A stretch of DNA of 64,000 bases from an uncultured Chlorobiaceae bacterium (lineage in GTDB: Bacteria; Bacteroidota; Chlorobiia; Chlorobiales; Chlorobiaceae): the NCBI GenBank assembly GCA_903994455.1, contig CAJEXI010000015.1:1-64000 (forward strand), in the 5' to 3' direction. Position numbers and translations under genes: made by a program. Under the pieces are notes generated by a model that made no database searches, was not told the origin of the DNA, and saw only the letters and a program-made list of their open reading frames with translations. This document shows, piece by piece, positions 18,605 to 26,545 of this stretch (positions are counted from its first letter, which is position 1; each line of letters opens with the position of its first letter).

Positions 18605-19537
18605 TCATCCACAGGAATATGCTGGTTCCCTGGTTATCGGTTCCAGTTTTCTGACTTCAAAGGAGCAGTCTTCCATGTCGAAAGAGAATTTCGGGTTGTC
18701 GTGAAACATTACTCGTCTCTTTTCGAATCGCACCTTCATAGGGACACTGACTTTGCGTTCGTCTCCGCAGACGTTGTTTTTTACTCCTGGCCGAAAGAGT
18801 TCGCCCTGTTTGTCCGGTATTGAGACCTGTACAGCATGGTCTACGGTGCTGAGTGCTTCAATTGAGCCATCTTCCGAAAGCTGTACAGAGTTGACATCGC
18901 CGTGAATGCCGTTTGGTTCGTTATCGTATGATGTTATGGTTCCAATTGGTGTTGCGATGTCAACTTTTTTCAGTGGTTCAAAGGAGCGGATTGCACCTGA
19001 TTCATAGAAGGCCAACCCTTTTCGCACCGTAATCTCTCCCATTGGTGAGTGTATCGTGAGGGTCTGACCGGGCCAGAGTGTTATGCTTTTTAGTGCTCCG
19101 CTTTCATAAAATTGTAGTCCGATAACTTTCGCACTCAGGGTTCCCACAGGCGAATTGAAGGAAAGAGTGGTGGCAAGAGCAAACTCGTTCTTCCATGACC
19201 AGAAGCCGCTCAGTTTGCCATCAAGCGGAAATACTCTTTTGATGCTCCCATTTTTATGAAAAGTAACCAATTCAGCAGGGATGGCTCCGACAGGTGTTTC
19301 AAGTATGGTTTGCGACTGCAGCGCAATGGATTTCAGAGAGCCATCCTTGTTGAAGTACATCGGTTTGACTGACCGTCGCCCCATGTCTTCTGCCTCGTAT
19401 TGAGGTACAAGGCAGCCGTAAGGAGTCGTCAGCGTATTGTGCAGTGTTACAAGGCAACCATCCATTTTGCCATTGGAAAAGAGTGTGCGAAACTCCACTC
19501 CGCAAAGATCGCCGTATAGTGTGCTGATGTTTGTCAT
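18605..19537 (-). CDS. Unknown protein with short G-S-[LI]-K-S beta-type repeats
   Basis: 310 aa, no signal peptide or membrane helix. About six imperfect repeats carry the pattern aromatic-x-x-x-G-[SA]-[LI]-[KR]-S: FNKDGSLKSIAL, FHKNGSIKRVFPL, FYESGALKSITL, FYESGAIRSFEPL and LSEDGSIEALST. Between them is a second pattern, TPVGAIPAE, SPVGTLSAK, SPMGEITVR, TPIGTITSY. The architecture suggests a solenoid or beta-sheet stack, loosely like MORN/YwqK-type repeats. I do not recognise a named family. The gene is monocistronic and converges on the flavoprotein gene. Confidence 0.75.
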   Translation of the reverse strand: MTNISTLYGDLCGVEFRTLFSNGKMDGCLVTLHNTLTTPYGCLVPQYEAEDMGRRSVKPMYFNKDGSLKSIALQSQTILETPVGAIPAELVTFHKNGSIKRVFPLDGKLSGFWSWKNEFALATTLSFNSPVGTLSAKVIGLQFYESGALKSITLWPGQTLTIHSPMGEITVRKGLAFYESGAIRSFEPLKKVDIATPIGTITSYDNEPNGIHGDVNSVQLSEDGSIEALSTVDHAVQVSIPDKQGELFRPGVKNNVCGDERKVSVPMKVRFEKRRVMFHDNPKFSFDMEDCSFEVRKLEPITREPAYSCG

Positions 19538-20001
19538 AATTAATGCGTTTAAAGGTGTCAGGCTCTCGGTTCTAACTCATTATTTATTAAATATTGCAAT
19601 AATCGTGCCAAGTATCAGTTTCATGTTAACCGGTTATTATGTAATTACTTTTGTTTATCACAGGCTAAAATGGACAAGAGAACCCTCTACCTGGATGTAG
19701 ATAAAGAGATCAGAACTACGCTTTGGTAGAAACCATAGTCTTCACGTATGTTCCGAACTTTACCGTTGCGTTTCTGAAGGTTTTTTTGAGGTCGATGCAG
19801 GATTTCCGGTTTATTGATTTCCGGCAGATCCTATAATGAGGCAGCGCCAAACAGCACCGCACTATTTCTTCTTCAGTGAATTACAGGATATTCGGTAAGG
19901 ATGGATCGAAATTGTTGAGCTTGTACCCGGGATGCTTTTGCTATGAAAATAAGGGTTTAGAAGACGAAACAGGCTTTCATGACGGCACTTGGCTATCTGG
20001 T
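19538..20001. other. Gene-free stretch between two minus-strand units
   Basis: 464 bases. The first part is AT-rich and probably holds the promoter of the 310-aa repeat protein gene. The rest has only short broken frames, for example a 19-codon frame from ATG at about 19670 (MDKRTLYLDVDKEIRTTLW) ending in TAG. These could be remnants of lost genes but are too short to assign. Confidence 0.5.
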
Positions 20002-22143
20002 TTATTTCTTCTGCATTTGCAGTGATTTTTCAGAGATGATCTGATCGATGTTCGAGGAAATTGAGAGGGTGCGCAAGAGGTCGAGTAAATTTTGCTGAAC
20101 GTTAAGGTTGAGCTCGACAGGCCGTCCAGACTGAAAGTCAGGGTTGGAGCCGTTGAGGTGAATGGTAATGACCGAACGGCCATCCGGGGTCATGCTGATT
20201 GAGGAGGCGAGTTGCACATAAAGAAAATTGGAGAGAGCCTCGTATGTGGTGCGCAATCCCTGGTTGGCTGCTGCCCGTTCTTCAGGGGTTGTTGCGTAGA
20301 TAATCTGCCCGGATTGTTCAGCGTTCATAGCACCATCCATGATTTCAAACATCTCGTTTTTTATTTTCACAGGGATTGATCCTCTCAGAGTTCCGGTGGC
20401 ATAGATTTTTTTTGTGCCCTGCAGGTCGAGCATCTTTTGAAGAGGAATGTTGTTGAGCAAAAGTGTGGTTTCTCCCTCATTTCTTGACAGATCAAAGTTC
20501 ATATTCTTGATAGCAACCGTTCCATCAAGAAAACCGGTTGTAAAGTTTGAAAGGGAAACCAGATCGGGCTTGAGTCGGTTCTGCCGGAGAGAGAGCCTTC
20601 CTTCGGGCGACAGAAGCGCCAGTTCGCCCCCTGAAGTTTTTCTTTGCAGATGTTTCAGTTTGAAATTGATTGTGGTATATCCATCAATCGTTCGGTTCAA
20701 CAGGAGGTTTGGTTCACTGAAGGTATAGTCTGCATCCGGCTTCTCTGGCCCGAAAATGCGCTCACTCGTGTGTTGCTGTTTTGATGGGGGGGCGATGGTA
20801 ACATGGCCTTTTCCCGAGGATTGCAGACTGGCATTCTGAATGGAAACGCTTTTGTTCGTCACAGCAAGCGGAACAATCCCGCTTACTTCGCCCTGTAGTG
20901 ACCCTTTGAAGTCTCCTTGCAGGCTAATTCGATCCAAAATTTTGATATTACTGAGTGCAAGAGTAAATGGAGATATTTTCGTTGATTGGTCGACGCTGAC
21001 TGGTGTCGAGGAGATTTTCCCTCCGAGTAATGTTGCCGACAGGTCACTCAGTGTAAGACCAGAAAACTTGTTGTTTTTGTTGTTGAGCGTTATCGTGGCA
21101 TTGAGGTTTTTCAGCAGTTCATCTTTTCCTTTTATGACGCCTATATCAATTGAAAAAAACGGGTTATGTTCCTTGGTGTATAAGATAATTTTTGAGCCTT
21201 TCTTGGCGACAATCATAGCATTTCGCACAAGTAACGTGGAATCCTTGAATTCAATGGGAAGAGAGCTGCGTACTTGCCCGGTTGCAAATGGCGTTTTTTT
21301 GCCACCGAGGTTGAATCCAGGCAATTTGTTCAGGGGAATTTCGGCTAAATTGATGGTAAAACGGCTCAGTTTCTTCTTCTGATCATATTCAAGGTGTTCT
21401 GTTGATGCCTTCCATTGAAAGAGTTCCACCGAGCAGTCGCTCAGTGTAAGGGTACAGGGTTTGAGTGGATCGCGTTTTGAACCGAAGAGTGCTTTAAAAT
21501 GATGGACTGGTAAAAGGTTTCCGTTACTTACAAGCTTTTCAACACGCAGTGTGTCGAGAGGCTGTTGCCAGTGTCCGGCATCGCTGAGTCTGATGTTGTA
21601 GCTTATTCCTTCAACGCCGATTTTTTCATGTTGAACGGTTGCCCCGTTGATGGTGTATGAAGCAGAGAGTGGTTTGATTGAAATGGCGGAATTCTTGTTG
21701 CTGGAGACTACAATATCGAGGTTTATCCGGGGGTTGCGGTCGCTAAAGATAAATTGTTCTGGTTTGGGATTGATCGTGAGTGAGTCAGCTTTCAGCAAGA
21801 ATGTTGCACCAACAAGCCAGGACTGAAATCCGTCGGTTTCCCATTGGTTGGGGGTTGTTAACCTCCAGGAGATGAACCCGTTGGTCAATGACAAGGTGTA
21901 GGTTACTGCTTCACTGTTGCAGCAATCGGGTTGGGTGGTAATGATTGCCTTTAAAGAGTGAAACCCGATTCCTGAAGTCGTGGGCAGGTCGATTCCGGAC
22001 ACTTCTATCCGAAAAGGCTTGTCCTTGAGAGCAAAATCAAGCAAAGATCGTGCGTACCAGGGAAAAAAAAGCCATGCTGCTGCTGGAAGAAGTGCCAGCA
22101 GCAGAAGCGCGGCAAACAGGGTGCGCAGCAGCAATTTCGGCAT
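20002..22143 (-). CDS. ydbH: YdbH-like AsmA/TamB-type envelope protein
   Basis: About 713 aa from ATG 22143 (MPKLLLRTLFAALLLLALLP), which gives a proper signal anchor and a 16-bp gap after ydbL; in-frame starts at 22188 and 22224 would overlap ydbL. After the N-terminal helix (AALLLLALLPAAAWLFFPWYA) the protein is long, beta-rich and periplasmic. The C-terminal region with FLDGTVAIKNMNFDL, GTLRGSIPVKI and YATGT resembles the YdbH/dicarboxylate-transport-like domain. In E. coli, YdbH spans the periplasm and works with the lipoprotein YnbE in phospholipid transport between the membranes. Both partner genes ynbE and ydbL lie directly upstream in the same operon, which strongly supports the call. 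Confidence 0.85.
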   Translation of the reverse strand: MPKLLLRTLFAALLLLALLPAAAWLFFPWYARSLLDFALKDKPFRIEVSGIDLPTTSGIGFHSLKAIITTQPDCCNSEAVTYTLSLTNGFISWRLTTPNQWETDGFQSWLVGATFLLKADSLTINPKPEQFIFSDRNPRINLDIVVSSNKNSAISIKPLSASYTINGATVQHEKIGVEGISYNIRLSDAGHWQQPLDTLRVEKLVSNGNLLPVHHFKALFGSKRDPLKPCTLTLSDCSVELFQWKASTEHLEYDQKKKLSRFTINLAEIPLNKLPGFNLGGKKTPFATGQVRSSLPIEFKDSTLLVRNAMIVAKKGSKIILYTKEHNPFFSIDIGVIKGKDELLKNLNATITLNNKNNKFSGLTLSDLSATLLGGKISSTPVSVDQSTKISPFTLALSNIKILDRISLQGDFKGSLQGEVSGIVPLAVTNKSVSIQNASLQSSGKGHVTIAPPSKQQHTSERIFGPEKPDADYTFSEPNLLLNRTIDGYTTINFKLKHLQRKTSGGELALLSPEGRLSLRQNRLKPDLVSLSNFTTGFLDGTVAIKNMNFDLSRNEGETTLLLNNIPLQKMLDLQGTKKIYATGTLRGSIPVKIKNEMFEIMDGAMNAEQSGQIIYATTPEERAAANQGLRTTYEALSNFLYVQLASSISMTPDGRSVITIHLNGSNPDFQSGRPVELNLNVQQNLLDLLRTLSISSNIDQIISEKSLQMQKK

Positions 22144-22159
22144 CAGTGTATTTCGCGTT

Positions 22160-22507
22160 TTACTGTGCTTTTTTTGTCCATTTACCATGAACCTGAACCC
22201 AGGTTCCTGATGGACAACGTCCATAGATTTTCGGGAACATCATGGTGCCAACGACTTCGAGCGTCAGATTGTTCAGTGCGGCAACTTTTGCATATTCTGT
22301 GCGGCGGACATTGTTGATGCTGGCAATGAGATCCTGGGCATCTGCCGGGGCTCCCGGAGGAATGGCAAGAAGGCCGTTGTCGACCTCACCCACAAGTCCA
22401 TTTGTGCGCGCAGTATCAAGGTCAAGTGCAAAAGCAGTAGAGACTGAGCCAGCAATCATCATCATTACTACAGCTATTTTCAGAGCAAGTTGTTGTATGG
22501 TTCTCAT
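22160..22507 (-). CDS. ydbL: YdbL-like periplasmic protein (DUF1318)
   Basis: 115 aa from the ATG at 22507, preceded by a strong GGAGGAA ribosome site. A signal peptide (LALKIAVVMMMIAGSVSTAFA) is followed by LDTARTNGLVGEVDNGLLAIPPGAP and the C-terminal GTWVQVHGKWTKK, which fits the DUF1318/YdbL family. E. coli YdbL is a periplasmic factor that tunes assembly of the YnbE-YdbH bridge. It lies between ynbE (16 bp upstream) and ydbH (16 bp downstream). Confidence 0.88.
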   Translation of the reverse strand: MRTIQQLALKIAVVMMMIAGSVSTAFALDLDTARTNGLVGEVDNGLLAIPPGAPADAQDLIASINNVRRTEYAKVAALNNLTLEVVGTMMFPKIYGRCPSGTWVQVHGKWTKKAQ

Positions 22508-22523
22508 CTTGTGTTCCTCCTGG

Positions 22524-22730
22524 TTAGAATAACCCTTTTTTATTGTCAAGCAGGGAGTCAAGTTCACGGTCGACCTTGATCCTGATTTCGTGATCAATCT
22601 TGATGTTCATGTTAATGACAATGGGTTTGTCGGGAGCTTCAATCTTCACGGTAGGGCTGCATCCCGTCATGAGCCACCCTGCTGTAATCGAAAGAAACGT
22701 TATCGTATTTATAATGTTTTTTCTCTGCAT
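22524..22730 (-). CDS. ynbE: YnbE-like outer-membrane lipoprotein
   Basis: 68 aa. A short signal ends in a lipobox (WLMTGC), so the mature protein should be lipidated at the Cys and reach the outer membrane. The short beta-strand-prone remainder (IVINMNIKIDHEIRIKVDRELDSLL) matches YnbE, whose subunits stack to receive the C-terminus of YdbH. It is followed by ydbL and ydbH. The gene order ynbE-ydbL-ydbH differs from E. coli, where ydbH comes first. Confidence 0.88.
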   Translation of the reverse strand: MQRKNIINTITFLSITAGWLMTGCSPTVKIEAPDKPIVINMNIKIDHEIRIKVDRELDSLLDNKKGLF

Positions 22731-22772
22731 AACATGTTTCGTTTATTTTAGTTGATGAGGGTTCAATTACGG

Positions 22773-23243
22773 TTAAAAATACCTCATCGGAATTGTCAGA
22801 TCAAGCTGTTTTGTATCAAGGGTAAACTCTGAATCTTTATACTTTGGTCCACCCATACCTATTTTTGGGTTATTTGAAACTCCTACGCCCTCTTTGGGTA
22901 TTCCAAAAAAGTTTGTGTCCAGTTTTCCGTTACTGTTTGCATCATGGATGATGCTGACAGCGTATGTGCCATAAGGAATATTTTTAAAGACAACCTTATC
23001 CTCGGTGCTGGTGATTTTTTTTAATTCATTGGCAAAGGCATGTTCGTGCTTGCCTGGAAACCCTTTTTTTGCGTTGTAGAGTGAAACACCAAGCATGCCA
23101 TCTGGTTTATTGATATCGGTGATGTGAACAGTGATGCTGCCAAACTGGTTGGGAGCGACTGTGGCTTGCGGGGTTTCTTCTGCCAGAAGTGAGCCTGTTG
23201 TAGCAAAAAGCAGTGCAAGAATAAGCGTGACAATTTTTTTCAT
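22773..23243 (-). CDS. DUF2141 secreted protein
   Basis: 156 aa from ATG 23243 (MKKIVTLILALLFATTGSLLAEE), which gives a clean signal peptide; an in-frame ATG at 23306 would add 21 residues before it and seems less likely. The domain shows ITDINKPDGMLGVSLYN, VFKNIPYGTYAVSIIHDANSN, GKLDTNFFGIPKEGVGVSN and PKYKDSEFTLD, all typical of DUF2141. The family is periplasmic or secreted, probably beta-sandwich, and of unknown function. It sits 42 bp upstream of ynbE, so it may be part of the envelope operon. Confidence 0.88.
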   Translation of the reverse strand: MKKIVTLILALLFATTGSLLAEETPQATVAPNQFGSITVHITDINKPDGMLGVSLYNAKKGFPGKHEHAFANELKKITSTEDKVVFKNIPYGTYAVSIIHDANSNGKLDTNFFGIPKEGVGVSNNPKIGMGGPKYKDSEFTLDTKQLDLTIPMRYF

Positions 23244-23309
23244 ACAGGAGGTTGTTATGTTGTAAAGAAAAAGCCTCATGAGCAGCATAATTTCTGGTAT
23301 TATCACTCG

Positions 23310-24155
23310 CTATAAATCGGCTGCAGGCATACGGGAAACTTCAGCCGCAGTGAAGACCGGCCCCTCCTTGCAGACATAGACGGAGCCGACATTGCAGCGT
23401 CCACATTTGCCGACCCCGCATTTCATCCGGTTTTCGAGCGTTGTGTAGACGTTTGTTTCATCAAAGCCAAGTTTTTTGAGCGATATCAGGGTAAATTTGA
23501 TCATGATCGGCGGTCCGCAGATAACGGCAATGCAGTTTTCCGGAGAGGGAGCGGCCTCTTCAAGAACGGTGGGTACGAAGCCGACCTTGTGTGTCCAGTC
23601 TGGCGATTCTCCACCCGGATCAACGGTGAGGATAAGGTCGACATCAGCGCGATTCTGCCACTCTTCCAGCTCATGCTTGTAAACCAGATCAGCAACAGTG
23701 CGGGCACCGTAGACAATAGTCACGTTGCCGAATTTTTCACGTTGGTCAAGGCACGACCAGATAACACTGCGTGTCGGCGGCAAAGCTATTCCTCCTGAAA
23801 CAAAGAGGAGATGCTTGCCCTGGAAATTTTCAATGGGAAAGCGGTTCCCATAAGGGCCACGGAAGGTGATGAGGTCGCCAATATCTGTATTCGCCAGCGC
23901 AGAAGTCACCCTTCCGGATTGACGGAAGGTGCATTCGATATACTCCTTGCGGGTTTCAGGACTGGCAACACAGAAGGTACTCTCTCCTTCGCCGTAGACA
24001 CCATAGAGCCCAAACATACCGGTACGGAAGGATTGTTTGAACTGCTCATGTTCCTCCGTGTCCTGAAATTCAAGCTTCAAGGTTTTTACGCCTGGCGCTT
24101 CGTCGTGATGTCCGACGATTTTCATGATGGCTGGCTTGTAGATATTATTTTGCAC
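23310..24155 (-). CDS. flxA: Flx complex flavin oxidoreductase subunit A (FAD/NAD, 2Fe-2S)
   Basis: 281 aa, dihydroorotate-dehydrogenase electron-transfer/ferredoxin-reductase type. The FAD part contains FGLYGVYGEGES and LITFRGPYGNRFPIENFQGK; the nucleotide part contains LLFVSGGIALPPTRSVIW. Near the C-terminus, CGVGKCGRCNVGSVYVC supplies a 2Fe-2S site. In Flx-Hdr complexes this subunit oxidises NAD(P)H and feeds the other Flx subunits. It is the last gene of a six-gene operon that follows flxB by 17 bp. A hydrogenase gamma-like subunit is the alternative name, but no hydrogenase genes are present. Confidence 0.82.
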   Translation of the reverse strand: MQNNIYKPAIMKIVGHHDEAPGVKTLKLEFQDTEEHEQFKQSFRTGMFGLYGVYGEGESTFCVASPETRKEYIECTFRQSGRVTSALANTDIGDLITFRGPYGNRFPIENFQGKHLLFVSGGIALPPTRSVIWSCLDQREKFGNVTIVYGARTVADLVYKHELEEWQNRADVDLILTVDPGGESPDWTHKVGFVPTVLEEAAPSPENCIAVICGPPIMIKFTLISLKKLGFDETNVYTTLENRMKCGVGKCGRCNVGSVYVCKEGPVFTAAEVSRMPAADL

Positions 24156-24172
24156 GCTTTGGTTGTTTGCTG

Positions 24173-25186
24173 TTACGAATGTAAGGTGGATATTTTTTGT
24201 AACGTCTCTGTAATACCCATGTCAACCGGGCATTGGCGGGAGCATCGGCCACATCCGCTGCAACTGTTAACACTGAACTTGCCAGGGAAATAGTTGAATT
24301 TGTGCATGATGCGCTGGCGCCACCGTGCAGATTGCGTCGAGCGAGGGTTATGGCCCGAAGTGTGCATCGTAAAGAGTGCAAAAGAGCAGCTATCCCAGTT
24401 TTTTCTTCTGATGCCGCTATAGGTATCGCCTTCATCCTGGATGTCAAAGCAGTGGCAGGTCGGGCAGAGATAGGTACAGGAGCCGCAGCCGATACAACGC
24501 ATTGAAATATCTTTCCAGAATTTGCTTTCAAAGTTTTCAGGGTTTTGCAACCATGCAACGCAAGTGTCAAGATTGAACATTTCGGGCACAACGGCCATCG
24601 GTGCTGTGGGTTCAGAGGCCTCCTGCAGGAATTCAGCTATTGTCGAAAATGCTTCGCGCCCCCGGTCGGTAAGCTCTTCTACTTGCCACCCCTTGTTATT
24701 TTCAAGCGGTCGAAGCAGAATATCAGAGCCATTGATACTGTCAGGTGCAAGTTTGAGCGACGTACATAAACAGAAATCATCGGCTTTCGTGCATGCAATG
24801 GTAACAATAACCGAATCATTGCGTCGCTGAAACCAGTATGCATCCTTGTAATCCCATCCGAAAAGGGGGTCGTCAAGAGACAATCCTGCTGCATCGCAAG
24901 GTCTGACACCAAAAATCAATCTTTTTCCTGACGGCGGGGTGAAATCCTCGGTGTTGATGGAATGCTGTTTTATGGAGTAACGCAGCATCGGTTCAGTTTG
25001 CGGAAAAAAGAGTTCCTTGAGTGAACGATCGGGCAGCACCATCCCCAAATCAAAATCTGAAGCACGTTCAACTGCAGCATAACTCGAAAAAGTCTCTTTT
25101 GTTACAGGTCCGAACACTCTGAAGCCTGCGGATTGCCATCGTGCGACACAATTGTCAAGGTTATCACTGAAAAGAATTCTTGTCAT
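24173..25186 (-). CDS. flxB: Flx complex iron-sulfur subunit B (hydrogenase beta-like)
   Basis: About 337 aa from ATG 25186 (MTRILFSDNLDNC); this leaves 13 bp after flxC, whereas the longer start at 25243 would overlap it. The N-terminal half resembles the coenzyme F420/hydrogenase beta-type subunits (FGVRPCDAAGLSLDDPLF). The C-terminus carries two 4Fe-4S clusters: CIGCGSCTYLCPTCHCFD and CSGCGRCSRQCPVDMG. It should carry electrons from FlxA to FlxC/D and HdrA in the cytoplasm. Confidence 0.8.
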   Translation of the reverse strand: MTRILFSDNLDNCVARWQSAGFRVFGPVTKETFSSYAAVERASDFDLGMVLPDRSLKELFFPQTEPMLRYSIKQHSINTEDFTPPSGKRLIFGVRPCDAAGLSLDDPLFGWDYKDAYWFQRRNDSVIVTIACTKADDFCLCTSLKLAPDSINGSDILLRPLENNKGWQVEELTDRGREAFSTIAEFLQEASEPTAPMAVVPEMFNLDTCVAWLQNPENFESKFWKDISMRCIGCGSCTYLCPTCHCFDIQDEGDTYSGIRRKNWDSCSFALFTMHTSGHNPRSTQSARWRQRIMHKFNYFPGKFSVNSCSGCGRCSRQCPVDMGITETLQKISTLHS

Positions 25187-25199
25187 ACGAGTGTGTTCG

Positions 25200-26030
25200 T
25201 TAGAGAATGAATGTCTCGGAATCTTCCTTTTTGAAACTTGCAAGCACCGGCTCCTGGGTGTTACTTATACCGGCAAAATGATCAAATGACTCGAGTACCT
25301 CCTCAGCCATTCTTGCGTTGATAAGGCGTAGCGGAATATTGACTGGACAGGCTCTGTCACAGTTGCCGCATCCAACGCAACGCCCGGCAAGATGAAATGC
25401 CCGGACAATATTCCATTCGAAGTTGCCAAGGGTGTGCGATGAGGTATTGACCCATTGCGGCTGATTACTGTCGACAATACAACGGCGGCAGTAACACATG
25501 GGGCAGGATTGACGACAGGCATAGCATTTGATGCACCTTGAAAACTCCTCCTTCCAGAATGCAAATCGCTCCTGAGAGTTCATCTGTTCAATCCGGTACA
25601 AGAGTGGGTCTCGGCTTTTTTCAGGAGGATTCTCTTTTATTGAACCAATAAATTCAACAAACTCTTCAGCATGTTCACCAGGCAGCGAATTGACCTCTCG
25701 GCCAACCGAGTCAAACCCGAAAATGATGATCTGGTCCAGATTGAGCTGCGATTCTGCTGCCAGAATATTGAGAGAACGAATTCCTTCAGGCCGAAGAAAG
25801 ATGGCGACATGTTTTTCATCACTCAGAAGCCCTTCGGTCACCAGATAGCCCGACAAATTTCCAATGCAGTTGCTGTCGAGCACAAGCTGATCAGCATCTT
25901 CAAATGAACGGACAAAAAGGGGGCGACGCCGATCTGCAGTTGAGCCTGGACCGTAGCCGATGACCATTTTTACGGAACCATCGGCAAGAAGTTTTTTGAC
26001 TTTGCTCCTGTATTTTTCCTGTGTAATCAT
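25200..26030 (-). CDS. flxC: Flx complex iron-sulfur subunit C
   Basis: 276 aa, cytoplasmic. The N-terminal two thirds resemble F420-type/hydrogenase beta-like proteins (VKMVIGYGPGSTADRRRPLFV). Two cysteine clusters follow: CIKCYACRQSCPMCYCRRC and CVGCGNCDRACPVNIPLRL, each fit for 4Fe-4S centres. It lies 13 bp after flxD and 13 bp before flxB. Sequence alone does not fix the electron path. Confidence 0.8.
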   Translation of the reverse strand: MITQEKYRSKVKKLLADGSVKMVIGYGPGSTADRRRPLFVRSFEDADQLVLDSNCIGNLSGYLVTEGLLSDEKHVAIFLRPEGIRSLNILAAESQLNLDQIIIFGFDSVGREVNSLPGEHAEEFVEFIGSIKENPPEKSRDPLLYRIEQMNSQERFAFWKEEFSRCIKCYACRQSCPMCYCRRCIVDSNQPQWVNTSSHTLGNFEWNIVRAFHLAGRCVGCGNCDRACPVNIPLRLINARMAEEVLESFDHFAGISNTQEPVLASFKKEDSETFIL

Positions 26031-26043
26031 TGCCTTGTTGTTA

Positions 26044-26493
26044 TTAATGTGTCGCCGGAGCGTCAGTTTCCCTGATCAGCTCTTTGTATTGATCAAAAGG
26101 ACCAAGCTTGCGGATATCTTCAGTGACGTTGTTGATAAGGTCAGCAAATTTGCCACCTTCAGCCGCACTGATCCAGGAGAACTTTACCCGATCTGTTGAG
26201 ATGCCCATAAAGTCGAGGAGTGAACGAAATACCATCCACCTCCGTCGTGCATGATAGTTGCCATGGGTAAAATGGCAGTCTCCGGGGTGACATCCACTGA
26301 TCAATATGCCGTCAGCACCTTTTTGAAGAGCTTTAAGGATAAACATGGGGCTTATTCTGCCGGTACAGGGAAGACGGATAAGACGCACATTTGGTGCATA
26401 CTTCAGCCTGCTCGTACCCGCAAGGTCAGCGCCAGCATACGTGCAGTAGGTGCAGACAAACGCAATGATTTTTGGTTCAAAGGGTTCACTCAT
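26044..26493 (-). CDS. flxD: MvhD-like electron-transfer subunit (FlxD)
   Basis: 149 aa, full length for the MvhD/FlxD family of 2Fe-2S proteins. Conserved cysteines appear in FVCTYCTYAGADLAG, IRLPCTGRISP and LISGCHPGDCHFTHGNY. MvhD-type subunits dock on HdrA and pass electrons to its bifurcating FAD. Here the partner is the HdrA encoded immediately upstream (52 bp). Confidence 0.9.
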   Translation of the reverse strand: MSEPFEPKIIAFVCTYCTYAGADLAGTSRLKYAPNVRLIRLPCTGRISPMFILKALQKGADGILISGCHPGDCHFTHGNYHARRRWMVFRSLLDFMGISTDRVKFSWISAAEGGKFADLINNVTEDIRKLGPFDQYKELIRETDAPATH

Positions 26494-26545
26494 CAGCGTA
26501 CTCCAGTGGCAAAGTTCGGTTCATTCATGATAAGAATTATGTTCA

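Noticed and set aside
19670-19728. A 19-codon frame (MDKRTLYLDVDKEIRTTLW) as a small gene
   Set aside because: Too short, no ribosome site or repeat of context; at most a gene remnant.
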